A stretch of 32,986 nt of DNA from Acidobacteriota bacterium (GTDB taxonomy: Bacteria; Acidobacteriota; Polarisedimenticolia; Polarisedimenticolales; Polarisedimenticolaceae): NCBI GenBank assembly GCA_029861955.1, contig JAOTYK010000036.1, forward strand, positions 1-32,986. The letters are read 5' to 3'. A model generated the notes under the pieces. That model was not told the origin of the DNA. It ran no database searches and saw only the letters and a list, made by a program, of their open reading frames with translations. Position numbers and translations under genes: made by a program. Positions 24,513 through 32,986 of the stretch are shown here, one piece after another. How positions within the stretch are numbered: position 1 is the first letter of the stretch; each line of letters opens with the position of its first letter.

Positions 24513-27397
24513 CGTGGGTCCTCCGCACGGGGCCTGAAGTGCAGCTCAAGTCGGCAGCCGACGCCCTTGCCGGTCCGCATCGAAAGCCGAGCCCCGATCG
24601 TCCGGGCACGTTTTCGCATGCTCTCAAGTCCTAGCCCTGCGCTTGCGGATTCGTCCTCAAAACCGACGCCGTCATCGACGATGCGAAGAATCCAGGCGTC
24701 GGCATCGGGCTCGAGAGCGACGCGAACCTTCGTGGCCTGCGAGTGCTTCGCCGCGTTGTGTAACGCTTCGGACGCGATGGCGTGGATCTGACGCCGCACT
24801 TCCAGTTGCAAGCGGATCACCGGGACCGGATCGGGGAAACTGAACTCGACCGCGGTGTCGCCGGCGCTGAGCAGGTCCGAGGCGCGCTGGCGAAGGAACA
24901 GGGCAAACCCGGGAAGGTCGACGGACGAGGGGCGCAGCGTCCAGACGATGTCCGACAGCGAGCGGGACAGGCCGCGCGAGATCTCGCCGACTCGGGCGGT
25001 GACTTCACGCCTCTCTCCTGAGTCCATCGCGTCACCGCCGGCAAGGTCGGTCAGCAAGCCGATGCTCCCGAGGCCCGCGCCTAACTCGTCGTGGAGGTTC
25101 ATCGCGATGTCCGTGCGCTGGCGTTCGAGCCGGACCTGCTGTCGGGTGCGTTGCCACTGCACGAGCAGCGCCGCGATCGCCGCGACCCCCATTATCGCGA
25201 CCCAGAACACGGGCCGTTGCCAGATCGGACTACGTATCTCGAAACGAAAGTCCGCGGGACGCGCGGACCAGGTCTCGCCGTCCAGCGACGCACGCACCTC
25301 GATGCGATAGTCTCCGGGACCGAGATCCACGAATCGATACGAACGCCCGCGTGAGGGATTCCACGTGCCGCTCGAATCGGCTCGAACCTCGTAACGCACC
25401 GACGCGGGGTCGCGATAGGCCGGCGCGGCCCAACTCAACTCGATCCGGCGTGTTGTGGCCGGTAAGACCTGCGTCGCACCGGGCGACAAATCCCGACCAT
25501 CGGCACGGAACCCGGTGGCGAACACCGACGGCGGCGTGACGGGCCGTTGACGTGCGTGAGGCGGGATTTCGATCGCCGACGTCATGCCCGACACCCACAA
25601 CGTGCCGTCCGGTTCGTCGAGTGCGTTAAATGTCATCCAGTTCGGGACGCCGATCCACGGGCCCAGCCGCTCGACAACACGCGCCTGATCGCCGTCGAGT
25701 GTGATCCGGACCCTGTCCAGGATCGTCACCACCCAGATGCCGCCGCGAGGGGAGACCGAGAATCCCTGGATGGTGGGCGTTCCCAGCTCCGACTGGCCTA
25801 CGACATCCTCCCAGACATCGCCGCTGCGCCGGACCAGCCCTCGATCGCGTGTGCCGAGCCACGGAACGCCGTCGATGATCTTGAAGTCATTGAGTTCACC
25901 CGCGCCGTCGATCGTCTGGCAGTTCCACTCACCATCGAGTGCGCTGCGGTTGGCGTTCAGCGTGCCTTCGCAGAACGGGCCATAGCGAAACGCCATCGAG
26001 ACCCGGCCATCGCGAACGCTGAGCCCCTTGATGATCGCGGTCTCCATCGCGAGCGTCGCGACGGCTTGCGGTGCTTCCCCATCACGGGGCACACACCAGA
26101 GCGTGTTGAAGTAAGCGATCCACAACGCTCCGGACTCGTCGGTCGCGTAGGCGCCGGTGTACACGCCGAAGTCCCGTGTTAGGTGGTGTGTCCATTGGCC
26201 ATCGCGGTACTCGAGCAGCGCCGTACGGCGACGTGGCGTGTCGGGATACTGGACGGCGACGAACCAGAACGTCCCCCAGGGCGAAACGCCTCCCCAGTCG
26301 AAGATGTGGTAACCGTCCGGGGTCAGGTCATCCCACTGGCCGCTCTGGCGACGCAACTGGGGGCCTCGCCAGCGGCCGACGAGGATCTCCGACCCGACGC
26401 GGTGAACCCGGCGCGTCCCGAACTGTTCCGTCCATAGCACGACGTCTGGCTCGGTGAACTGGTACGTGCCCCGAAAACTCGTTAACCAGAGGCTCTTCTC
26501 GTGGTCCACGACGGCCGAGCCGCCGGTTTCAAAACCCTGATCCGGGCCGAGGACCTCGACTTGATTCCAGTCGTCCGTGATCCGGAGGACCTCACCGGTC
26601 GCAACGGCCCAGAGCGTGTCCTCGCGGAAAACAAGTCCGGTCCAGCGTCTACCGACTTCCGCTGCTTGATAGACGGGGCGCACCTGTCCGCCCTCCACCA
26701 GGTAGACGCCATGGTTCGGACCGAAGCGCAGACTGAACGCCTGCGTGTGCGCGTCCTTGACGGCGATGCGCATCACCCGGCCCTGCAACCCGGAGGCCCA
26801 CGTCTCGGCCGTGTGGTCCGGATACACACGAACGAAGCTTCCCTCCCGCGTACCGACGAACGCCCCGCCATCCGGTGCGCCACGCACGCGGATCGCCATT
26901 TGACCTCTGAGTGCGGACTCGTCGATCGTCGTCCAGCCGTCCGTAGTTCTTCGATACAAGCCGTCGTCGGTGCAGAGCCACAGGCTGCCGTCGGCGGCGT
27001 AGTCGGCATCCTGCAGGTCCGTGAAGGGCGCTCCGTCCGGTCCGAGGACCGTCTCGAGGCCGTCGGCGTTGACTTCGTAGGCCGATCCACCTGCGGCGAC
27101 CGCGACGAGCCGGCCGTCCGGGTCACGATTGATGCTGTGGATGACCGTGCGCACCACGTCCCGGCCCCATGGCACGACTTCCCGACCGTCGAAGCGGTGC
27201 ACGCCCTCCTCGCTGGCCAGCCACAGAAAGCCGCGTTCGTCGTGCGTCAGGTCCCAGATCTGCCTCGGCATGCCTGGATGGTCGGACCAGTCGCGTCGGT
27301 AGCGCTCCTGGGCAAGCGCAGGGGAGATCACCCCACAGAAGGCGGCGACGGCACATACGACGATCGCGACGTGGAAACCCCTCATGGGGGGAAGCAT
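24509..27397 (-). CDS. Propeller-type sensor histidine kinase (periplasmic beta-propeller, Y_Y_Y, HisKA_3, HATPase)
   Basis: Membrane sensor kinase of 962 residues. The signal or anchor segment is at 1-30 (IVVCAVAAFCGVISPALAQ). Residues 31-620 form two stacked regulator beta-propellers, with blades such as IWDLTHDERGFLWLASEEG and LQDADYAADGSLWLCTDDG. Residues 640-720 match a Y_Y_Y domain (YRFVDLGPGDYRIEVRASL). A transmembrane helix at about 733-755 (PVFWVAIMGVAAIAALLVQW) leads to HisKA_3 dimerisation with His769 in NLHDELGAGLGSIGLL. The ATPase has its N box in SEALHNAAKHSQ and its G1 box in VDDGVGFED. Start ATG 27397 or 27385 is undecided because neither has a clear ribosome site. It pairs with the NarL-type regulator downstream. 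Related kinases often sense polysaccharide breakdown products, but the full HTCS fusion with AraC is absent. Confidence 0.93.
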   Translation of the reverse strand: MLPPMRGFHVAIVVCAVAAFCGVISPALAQERYRRDWSDHPGMPRQIWDLTHDERGFLWLASEEGVHRFDGREVVPWGRDVVRTVIHSINRDPDGRLVAVAAGGSAYEVNADGLETVLGPDGAPFTDLQDADYAADGSLWLCTDDGLYRRTTDGWTTIDESALRGQMAIRVRGAPDGGAFVGTREGSFVRVYPDHTAETWASGLQGRVMRIAVKDAHTQAFSLRFGPNHGVYLVEGGQVRPVYQAAEVGRRWTGLVFREDTLWAVATGEVLRITDDWNQVEVLGPDQGFETGGSAVVDHEKSLWLTSFRGTYQFTEPDVVLWTEQFGTRRVHRVGSEILVGRWRGPQLRRQSGQWDDLTPDGYHIFDWGGVSPWGTFWFVAVQYPDTPRRRTALLEYRDGQWTHHLTRDFGVYTGAYATDESGALWIAYFNTLWCVPRDGEAPQAVATLAMETAIIKGLSVRDGRVSMAFRYGPFCEGTLNANRSALDGEWNCQTIDGAGELNDFKIIDGVPWLGTRDRGLVRRSGDVWEDVVGQSELGTPTIQGFSVSPRGGIWVVTILDRVRITLDGDQARVVERLGPWIGVPNWMTFNALDEPDGTLWVSGMTSAIEIPPHARQRPVTPPSVFATGFRADGRDLSPGATQVLPATTRRIELSWAAPAYRDPASVRYEVRADSSGTWNPSRGRSYRFVDLGPGDYRIEVRASLDGETWSARPADFRFEIRSPIWQRPVFWVAIMGVAAIAALLVQWQRTRQQVRLERQRTDIAMNLHDELGAGLGSIGLLTDLAGGDAMDSGERREVTARVGEISRGLSRSLSDIVWTLRPSSVDLPGFALFLRQRASDLLSAGDTAVEFSFPDPVPVIRLQLEVRRQIHAIASEALHNAAKHSQATKVRVALEPDADAWILRIVDDGVGFEDESASAGLGLESMRKRARTIGARLSMRTGKGVGCRLELHFRPRAEDPR

Positions 27398-27570
27398 ACG
27401 GGGAACGGCGAAGAAAAAGGATCCCCCGATGATGGGAGTCTCGCGAAAACGGGTTTCACGTCACGTTTCGGTACTGCATCATACGTGGCGGGATGGTCTG
27501 CGTTTGTTGCTGTGGAATGAAGCGAGATGTCCGGCAACCAGCATCGGTGGCCATTCATGACACGCATCAG

Positions 27571-27576
27571 TAAGAT
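27571..27576 (+). promoter_or_regulatory. Candidate -10 element (TAAGAT) for the RNA helicase gene
   Basis: TAAGAT matches the -10 consensus at five of six bases; TGGCCA at 27548-27553 (four of six) is a possible -35 at 17 bases. Transcription would start about 27583, only about five bases before the ATG, and no Shine-Dalgarno is present, so translation may be leaderless or nearly so. Confidence 0.4.
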
Positions 27577-27587
27577 GCCCCCTCCCC

Positions 27588-29294
27588 ATGAACGACAAAT
27601 CGACATCCAAGTTTGCCGCTCTCGGTCTGGCTCCGCCCGTGCTGGCCGCACTGGAGAAGATCGGCTACGAACAGCCGTCTCCGATTCAGGCCCAGAGCAT
27701 CCCGTATCTCCTCGAAGGGCGGGATCTCCTGGGGGTGGCACAGACCGGTACGGGGAAGACCGCCGCGTTTGCCTTACCGCTTTTGACACGCGTCGATCTG
27801 AAGAAGGCGACCCCGCAGATCCTGGTGCTCACCCCGACCCGCGAGCTTGCGATCCAGGTCTCCGAGGCGTTTCAGCGCTACGCCAGCCAGTTGAAGGGCT
27901 TCAGGATCCTGCCGATCTATGGCGGTCAGGAGTACGGCGGTCAGTTACGGCAATTAAGTCGCGGCGTCCATGCAGTGGTGGGAACACCCGGCCGGGTCAT
28001 GGATCACCTAAGTCGTGGAAGCCTCAAGCTGGACGGGTTGAAGACCCTGGTCCTGGACGAGGCCGACGAGATGTTGCGCATGGGATTCCTCGATGATGTC
28101 GAGTGGATCCTGCAACACGTCCCGGACGAGCGTCAGACCGCATTGTTTTCAGCGACGATGCCACGCCCGATTCAGAAAGTGGCGCAGACCTACCTGACCA
28201 ACCCAAGGGAGGTCCGTGTCGCGGCCGAAACCGTCACCGTGGAACACACGGAACAACGGGCCTGCATGGTCCGCGGCCACGACAAACTGGATGCTCTGAC
28301 TCGACTCCTCGAAACGGTCGACTTCGACGGCATGCTGGTCTTCGTGCGAACCCGAACCGCCACCGTGGATCTGGCCGAACGGATAGAGGCGCGAGGATTC
28401 GCCTGTGCCGCCCTCAACGGCGACATGAGCCAGCCCGCCCGCGAGCGCACCGTCAACGGCTTCAAGACCGGCAAGCTGGATATCCTGATCGCGACCGACG
28501 TGGCCGCCCGTGGGCTCGATGTCCCTCGCATCAGCCATGTCGTCAACTTCGATATCCCTCACGACATCGAGGCCTATATCCATCGAATCGGACGCACCGG
28601 GCGTGCGGGGCGGGATGGAACGGCCATCACCTTCGTGACGGCGCGGGAGAGTCGACTCCTGCACGCGATCGAGCGGGCCACACGGTCGCCGATCGAGTGG
28701 CTCGACGTCCCCGGCAGCAAGCAGCTGGCCAAACGCCGGATCGAGGCTTTCAAGCAGCAACTCACCGCGATCCTCACGGGTGACGAGGACCTGGACTTCT
28801 TCAGAACCGTGGTCAAGGAGTTCGCCGACGAGAGTAGCTGTACGTCCGACGACGTCGCCGCGGCTCTCACGTTTCTTGTTCAGCAGAAACGGCCGTTGCA
28901 GCCGCCGCCGGACACGACCCGTCCCGCGAGGAATACGCGTACGCGGAGTGAACGACCGCGGCAGGAAGATCTGGAGAGCTACAAGATCCAGGTCGGCCGA
29001 GCCCATGGTGCCACGGCGGGACACATCGTCGGCGCGATCACCAACGAGGCCGGCCTCCAGGGCAGCGCCATCGGCAGAATCAAGATGTTCGACCGCTACA
29101 GCATCGTCGATCTCCCCCGCGGCCTGCCGGCGAAGGTCGTGCAACATCTAAGGAAGGTTCGCATCCTGCAGCAGCCGCTGTTGATCCAGCTGGACACTGG
29201 GCCCCGTGGCGGTGGCAAACCGCGACCCTTCGTGAAGGGCAGGAAGTTCGCGGGGAAGCCAAAACCCCGAGGAAAGGCCAGGCCGAAGGGGTAG
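27588..29294 (+). CDS. deaD: DEAD-box RNA helicase (DeaD/CsdA-like) with DbpA-type RNA-binding domain
   Basis: Cytoplasmic ATP-dependent RNA helicase of 568 residues, acting on structured RNA, ribosome assembly and cold adaptation. The Q motif is FAALGLAPPVLAALEKIGYE to SPIQAQS. Motif I is AQTGTGKT (51-58), Ia PTRELA, Ib TPGR, II DEAD (157-160), III SAT, V ATDVAARGLD and VI HRIGRTGR. Residues 464-535 form the DbpA/CsdA RNA-binding domain (YKIQVGRAHGATAGHIVGAI, then MFDRYSIVDLP), and a basic tail (GRKFAGKPKPRGKARPKG) follows. The RNA-binding domain points to DeaD/CsdA rather than RhlE or SrmB. The ATG lacks a ribosome binding site. The gene stands alone, divergent from the sensor kinase, with 190 bases between starts. 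Confidence 0.95.
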   Translation: MNDKSTSKFAALGLAPPVLAALEKIGYEQPSPIQAQSIPYLLEGRDLLGVAQTGTGKTAAFALPLLTRVDLKKATPQILVLTPTRELAIQVSEAFQRYASQLKGFRILPIYGGQEYGGQLRQLSRGVHAVVGTPGRVMDHLSRGSLKLDGLKTLVLDEADEMLRMGFLDDVEWILQHVPDERQTALFSATMPRPIQKVAQTYLTNPREVRVAAETVTVEHTEQRACMVRGHDKLDALTRLLETVDFDGMLVFVRTRTATVDLAERIEARGFACAALNGDMSQPARERTVNGFKTGKLDILIATDVAARGLDVPRISHVVNFDIPHDIEAYIHRIGRTGRAGRDGTAITFVTARESRLLHAIERATRSPIEWLDVPGSKQLAKRRIEAFKQQLTAILTGDEDLDFFRTVVKEFADESSCTSDDVAAALTFLVQQKRPLQPPPDTTRPARNTRTRSERPRQEDLESYKIQVGRAHGATAGHIVGAITNEAGLQGSAIGRIKMFDRYSIVDLPRGLPAKVVQHLRKVRILQQPLLIQLDTGPRGGGKPRPFVKGRKFAGKPKPRGKARPKG

Positions 29295-29388
29295 AATCCT
29301 TTGTCACCGCTTCGTCAGCGAACCGTCACGACGCCGTCAGGCGTCGATGTATCGCGTCCGGTAACCTCCATGAATCAAGGAGAACACC

Positions 29389-30681
29389 GTGAGGCATTCT
29401 AAAACCCTCTTCCGCAGCTCCCTCGTCATCACAGCCGCCGTGGCCGTCGCTCTCACGCTGGCGCCATCCAATCGCTGCCGACTAACTACCTCCGAGCTCT
29501 ACGCCAAGACGTTTGACCATCACTGGGAGCGCCTGCGCGACGACTATCCGTATTTCGAGCTGTACGACGTCGACTGGGATCAGGAGCGGGCCGAGCACCG
29601 GCCCCGTGCTCTAGCCGCCGAAAACGCCGACGAGTTCGCCTGGGAGTTGGCGCGCATGCTGTCGGTGCTGACGGACCCCCATGTCTCGTTCATACCCTCC
29701 ATGGATACGATCAAGGGGCGTTGGTCCATCCCGGATCTCGAGACAGAGATGATCGAGCGACGTTTTTATGTGATGGACTGGCCCGAAATTCCAGAGTCGT
29801 TCATCGACGATCCCTACGCCTACCCCGAGATTGTCCGGGTCCAGGGTGAGCCGATAGGCGGCACGGCGGAAATCCTCGCCGGGGGACCCCTCGGTTCGAC
29901 GTTCGAGGTCAGCCTGCGCTGGCCCGACGGCAGCGAGACCGATCACCCGCTGCGTCGCCCCGATACGTCCAACCTCCCTCCACCGAAGAAACACTTCGGC
30001 GAGACCTGGTTGGTCACGGGCCGAGTCGGCTCGATCGGCTACATGGGTGTGAAGACCTTTGATCCCAGCCTCGGGACGCTGGGGCCCGACGGAAAGATGA
30101 CCACGATGCTGCGCGCGGCATTGGCGGAGTTGCACGACACCAAGGGATTGATCCTCGACTTTCAGGGGAACGGAGGCGGCCAGGTCGCGGCATCCGACCC
30201 GTTCCTTGGGAACCTCCTGGAGCGAAGCCAGAGTTATCAATGGGGCAACTCCAATGGCCAGAGTCGGGTGATCACGCCACGAAAGCCACGCTATGGCGGC
30301 AAGATCGTCGCGATCGTGGATGAGCACAGCGCCAGCGGTGGCGAGTGGGCCCCCCGCATCTTGCGCGACGCCGGCCGGGCCACGGTGATCGGCGGCACGA
30401 CGGTGGGTGCCGAGGCGGCCGTGTTGACATCGACCGGCCCCGATGGCTCGGTGGTCCATTTCAGCGGTTGGCCGATGGTCGAGCCGGGGGTCATGCCGTT
30501 TCAGGGAACTGGAATCGAACTCGACCACACGCTGCCGTTGACGATCGAGGCCGTTCGCGAACACGGGTTCGACGGCGCATCGGATCGCGTCCGACGTGCG
30601 CGGTTTGCCAAAGCGTTAGAACTGCTCGGTGCGCCGAAGGGTGATCTCGACGCGTTCGTCAGGTTGGCAGACGAGGAGTGA
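29389..30681 (+). CDS. S41 family peptidase (tricorn/CtpA-like) with atypical general-base region
   Basis: Exported peptidase-like protein of 430 residues. The N-terminal hydrophobic segment (SLVITAAVAVALTLAPSN) is a signal peptide or anchor. Residues 35-105 are the S41 cap helices, ending in LSVLTDPHVSFIP, which matches the family's D-x-H motif. A PDZ-like region follows (about 140-185, PEIVRVQGEPIGGTAEILAG). The catalytic core has LILDFQGNGGG and the nucleophile Ser316 in DEHSASGGEW. In CtpA-type enzymes a Lys follows in the G-T-x-G-K segment; here it reads GGTTVGAEAAV, so the Lys is absent, and the later GIELDHTLP may supply the acidic residue as in tricorn-type proteins. GTG 29389 is fixed by AAGGAGA six bases upstream. 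The stop lies three bases from the convergent lipoprotein stop. Confidence 0.85.
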   Translation: MRHSKTLFRSSLVITAAVAVALTLAPSNRCRLTTSELYAKTFDHHWERLRDDYPYFELYDVDWDQERAEHRPRALAAENADEFAWELARMLSVLTDPHVSFIPSMDTIKGRWSIPDLETEMIERRFYVMDWPEIPESFIDDPYAYPEIVRVQGEPIGGTAEILAGGPLGSTFEVSLRWPDGSETDHPLRRPDTSNLPPPKKHFGETWLVTGRVGSIGYMGVKTFDPSLGTLGPDGKMTTMLRAALAELHDTKGLILDFQGNGGGQVAASDPFLGNLLERSQSYQWGNSNGQSRVITPRKPRYGGKIVAIVDEHSASGGEWAPRILRDAGRATVIGGTTVGAEAAVLTSTGPDGSVVHFSGWPMVEPGVMPFQGTGIELDHTLPLTIEAVREHGFDGASDRVRRARFAKALELLGAPKGDLDAFVRLADEE

Positions 30682-30684
30682 CTC

Positions 30685-31290
30685 TTACCGAACCGGTAAC
30701 TCGATATTGACGTCCCACTCATACTCGCGTCGGTCGTCGCCTATCTCAAATGTGTCCGTGCCGACGAGACGCCCGTGAATGATCCCGGCATTCAGTGATC
30801 CGTCCAGATGAACCTCGCGACCGGCCGTGTTCACCGTGCGACTGAGCGTCATCGGTCCTCTGTCATCAAAGTTGACGAACAGGGCTGAACGGGAGGTGGG
30901 CTTCGAGATATCCGGCGTGCCGTCGGACGAATCGAAGTGAATCGTGAACTCGAGCATGGGTTCGGCCAGTCGGAACAGGCTCATGAACAGGCTCTTCTTC
31001 TCGACAATACTGGCGATGTCCTCGTCGCTTGGTTTTGATTCCAGCAACCCGACGATCAGCTTTCCTCGGTCCTCGTCATCCCAGACCGCAATACCCCAAC
31101 CGAACTCCACGGTCCTGCCGACGCCCGTGGCTGAGCCCATGGTCGAGACTCCCGATGGAAGCTGGGCGACCACAACCGGTGCGTCGCGTTCTGCAGCTTG
31201 CTCGGGTGGCGTTGCCGCCGCTTCGTGGTGGCTGACGTTGCAACCACAAATAACGATCAGTGATACGAGCAAGAACGCCAGGACTCGCAT
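30685..31290 (-). CDS. Lipoprotein of unknown function
   Basis: 201 residues. MRVLAFLLVSLIVICGCNVS is a lipoprotein signal with the modified Cys at residue 17; the -2 position is Cys rather than Ala or Ser. A Pro/Ala/Glu linker follows (HHEAAATPPEQAAERDAP), then a domain with beta strands (VGRTVEFGWGIAVWDDED, then LEFTIHFDSSDG, then YEWDVNIELPV). I recognise no family; it superficially resembles other single-domain envelope lipoproteins. ATG 31290 has GGAGGG about eight bases upstream. It is divergent from the alpha/beta hydrolase gene, with an inverted-repeat region between them, and convergent with the S41 peptidase. Confidence 0.8.
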   Translation of the reverse strand: MRVLAFLLVSLIVICGCNVSHHEAAATPPEQAAERDAPVVVAQLPSGVSTMGSATGVGRTVEFGWGIAVWDDEDRGKLIVGLLESKPSDEDIASIVEKKSLFMSLFRLAEPMLEFTIHFDSSDGTPDISKPTSRSALFVNFDDRGPMTLSRTVNTAGREVHLDGSLNAGIIHGRLVGTDTFEIGDDRREYEWDVNIELPVR

Positions 31291-31304
31291 GGATAACCCT
31301 CCGG

Positions 31305-31341
31305 TGGAATGGACTCCTGGAGTCAGAACCTATTCATTCCA
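31305..31341. repeat. Nested inverted repeats between the lipoprotein and hydrolase genes
   Basis: TGGAATG (31305-31311) pairs with CATTCCA (31335-31341), and inside it GACTCC (31312-31317) pairs with GGAGTC (31319-31324) around one base. The position, 15-51 bases upstream of the lipoprotein ATG, would suit an operator or a 5' leader stem-loop. There is no T-tract. Confidence 0.4.
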
Positions 31342-31421
31342 ATCCACGGATCAAGGCCGTCGGTGTTAATCAATTCAGCCCTTGCCCGTATAGGTATTGG
31401 GTGACGGGAGAGGGCCGAAAT

Positions 31422-32942
31422 TTGGGACTTCAGAAGCGATCGGGACTGCGACGCCTGTTGCGTGGCGTCCTGTGGCTCCTGCTCGTCGCGGTGTGCGGCA
31501 TCCTCACCCTGCGGGGCCTGGCCTGGCTCGGCGAAAAAGTACCGATGATCGAGGAGGTCGGCCCGGAGGTCGTGGACGGTCGGCTCAGCCTCACGCCGAT
31601 CCTCTTCGCCCAGACGGACTTCTGGTTCTACCCGCCACAGGTCGATGCGGAGCTGGGTCAATTGCGCGTGCCCGCCCGTCGAGATCATCCACACGACGCC
31701 TCGGTCGCGATTCGATGGGTGCGGTTCGCCGCGAGGGGGGATAGGTCGGCTGCGACTCCGATCGTCTATCTGGCCGGCGGCCCCGGCGGATCCGGTGTGT
31801 ACACGGCAAGTGGTGACCGTTTTCCGTTTTTCATGAAGCTGCGCGAGGCCGGCGATGTCATCGCCCTCGATCAGCGCGGGGTGCAGACCGTCGATCCTGC
31901 GCCGCGTTGCTCCGGGGCCTGGAGCTACCCCCTCGATCGCGAGGTCGGTGCCGACGAGTTGATCCGGGCGCACCGGCCTGTGCTGCGCGACTGTTGGGAT
32001 GAGTGGTCGGGAACGATTCATCCGGACTCTTTTACAACGGTTGAGAGCGCTGCGGATCTGGAAGATCTTCGTGTCGCGATTGGAGCGAAGCAGCTGAACC
32101 TGGTCGGGATCAGTTACGGCACCCATCTGGCGCTTGCCTACATCCGGGCCTATCCGCATCGCGTGGGTCGTGCGGTCCTCGCCGGTGTCGAGGGGCCGGA
32201 TCATACGTACAAGCGGCCGGCGATCGTCGATGGCGTCGTACGGGAGATCGGCCGCGCCCTCGAAGAGCAGACCGGTTGGGTCGGCTTCGTCACCGACGTG
32301 GAGGAGGGAATCGAACGCCTCTCACGAGAAAAACCCCGGGTGACGATCAGGGATTCCGCAACGGGAAGCGACGTCGAGGTTGCCCTCGGTTCACTCGACC
32401 TGAAGACCGCCGTGCTCTACGGGCTTGGAGAACGAGACGACTTCATGCGTGCCGCGCGTCGCGTACGGCGCATCGCGAGGGGGGACTACGCGGAGCTGGC
32501 GAAGTTCACGCTGCGACTGCGCCAGGGCGGCAGCCCGTCGTTGCTGGAACTGTCGATGGATTGCGCTTCCGGAGCGTCACCGGAGCGGTTCGAGCTGATC
32601 GCGAGCGAGGAGCCGGGCTCGCTCATCGGGGAGGCGATCAACATGGACCTGACAACGATCTGCCCCTACTGGGCGGTCGTCGATCTGGGCGACGCGTTTC
32701 GCGCACCGCTTCAGTCGCGGGTGCCGGTGCTGGCCGTCAGCGGGACCCTGGACTCACGCACGCCGCCTGCCAACGCCGAAGAGGCGCTGGCCGGGTTCGC
32801 CAACGCCACGCATCTGACGCTTGTTGGAGCCGGGCATAGCGACGACTTGCTGATCGGCACGCCGAAGATCGCCGAGGCGATGGTGGCCTATCTTCTTACC
32901 GGCAAGGTAGAGACGGACCGGATCGATTTTCCGCCGCTGTGA
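31422..32942 (+). CDS. Membrane-anchored alpha/beta hydrolase (proline iminopeptidase / TAP-like, S33)
   Basis: Serine hydrolase of 506 residues with an N-terminal membrane anchor (RRLLRGVLWLLLVAVCGILT, about 8-30), so the catalytic domain faces the periplasm. Oxyanion loop GGPGGSG lies near residue 120, nucleophile Ser231 is in LVGISYGTHLAL, Asp444 in SGTLDSRTPP and His472 in VGAGHSDD, the standard triad. SGTLDSRTPPANAEEAL and the closing GAGHS match the TAP-like C-terminal domain found in tripeptidyl aminopeptidase-type secreted S33 enzymes. I chose TTG 31422 because GGGAGAGG (31406-31413) lies eight bases upstream; GTG 31401 has no ribosome site, and longer versions overlap the divergent lipoprotein gene. 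The last 44 bases of the window after the stop contain TATGAT (32974-32979), a possible -10 for a gene beyond the edge. Confidence 0.87.
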   Translation: MGLQKRSGLRRLLRGVLWLLLVAVCGILTLRGLAWLGEKVPMIEEVGPEVVDGRLSLTPILFAQTDFWFYPPQVDAELGQLRVPARRDHPHDASVAIRWVRFAARGDRSAATPIVYLAGGPGGSGVYTASGDRFPFFMKLREAGDVIALDQRGVQTVDPAPRCSGAWSYPLDREVGADELIRAHRPVLRDCWDEWSGTIHPDSFTTVESAADLEDLRVAIGAKQLNLVGISYGTHLALAYIRAYPHRVGRAVLAGVEGPDHTYKRPAIVDGVVREIGRALEEQTGWVGFVTDVEEGIERLSREKPRVTIRDSATGSDVEVALGSLDLKTAVLYGLGERDDFMRAARRVRRIARGDYAELAKFTLRLRQGGSPSLLELSMDCASGASPERFELIASEEPGSLIGEAINMDLTTICPYWAVVDLGDAFRAPLQSRVPVLAVSGTLDSRTPPANAEEALAGFANATHLTLVGAGHSDDLLIGTPKIAEAMVAYLLTGKVETDRIDFPPL

Positions 32943-32986
32943 CCCGAAGATCCGGCAACCACGACGACTGGGTTATGATGAAGGCA

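Noticed and set aside
28149-29147. 332-codon minus-strand frame opposite the RNA helicase
   Set aside because: The helicase frame contains every DEAD-box motif; the antisense frame shows none and has no start signals.
29330-29345. GACGCC/GGCGTC hairpin after the helicase gene as a terminator
   Set aside because: The stem is only six base pairs and no T-run follows, so termination cannot be claimed.
1-32986. tRNA, rRNA, CRISPR arrays, insertion sequences, prophage or attachment sites
   Set aside because: No transposase, integrase, Cas or phage gene, no regularly spaced repeats and no RNA gene could be recognised by eye; short tRNA-like folds cannot be excluded without a covariance search.

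Overview
High-GC bacterial chromosome segment with 19 protein-coding genes packed closely on both strands. There are no rRNA or tRNA genes, IS elements or CRISPR arrays that I can recognise, and no gene-free stretch longer than about 230 bases. The organism is a diderm: the window encodes several outer-membrane beta-barrels, lipoproteins, and signal peptides followed by periplasmic domains. The mix (secreted S8, S9 and S41 peptidases, a propeller-type sensor kinase, a PF07638-type ECF sigma factor, a rhombosortase with its lipoprotein, and MtrB/DmsE-type cytochrome genes) suggests an Acidobacteriota-like soil or sediment bacterium. That lineage call is an inference from gene content only.

Layout. 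1-2259: subtilase with a P-domain, cut by the left edge. 2270-6171 (minus): a class I CoA-transferase; an unknown small secreted protein with a strong ribosome binding site and a textbook terminator; a Uup-like ABC-F ATPase. 6244-6741: SixA-like phosphatase. 6773-11489 (minus): three translationally coupled genes for an MMPL/RND transporter, a LolA-like periplasmic protein and an outer-membrane barrel. These are divergent from a BigR/YgaV-type ArsR repressor (11586-11924), with a long two-site inverted-repeat operator between them. 11979-14057 (minus): S9 prolyl-oligopeptidase-type peptidase.

14185-15629: a rhombotarget-type lipoprotein with a GlyGly-CTERM-like tail, overlapping its probable processing protease, rhombosortase. 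15601-16212 (minus): OmpW-like barrel. 16438-22399: three-gene cytochrome cluster, made of a 984-residue nine-haem protein with beta-sandwich N-terminal domains, a ten-haem DmsE/MtrA-type cytochrome and an MtrB/PioB-like porin. Together these look like a trans-outer-membrane electron conduit. A perfect 14-bp hairpin sits between the two cytochrome genes. 22402-22938 (minus): ECF sigma factor ending 2 bases from the porin stop.

23109-23816: unknown secreted protein. 23832-27397 (minus): propeller sensor kinase plus NarL-type response regulator in an ATGA-coupled pair. 27588-29294: DEAD-box RNA helicase with a DbpA-type RNA-binding domain. 29389-30681: S41 peptidase. 30685-31290 (minus): unknown lipoprotein. 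31422-32942: membrane-anchored TAP-type alpha/beta hydrolase.

The strongest candidates for new biology are the electron conduit with its unusual large cytochrome, the lipoprotein/rhombosortase couple, and the probably thiol- or sulfide-sensing control of a lipid-type transport trio through an operator whose arms are also promoter elements.
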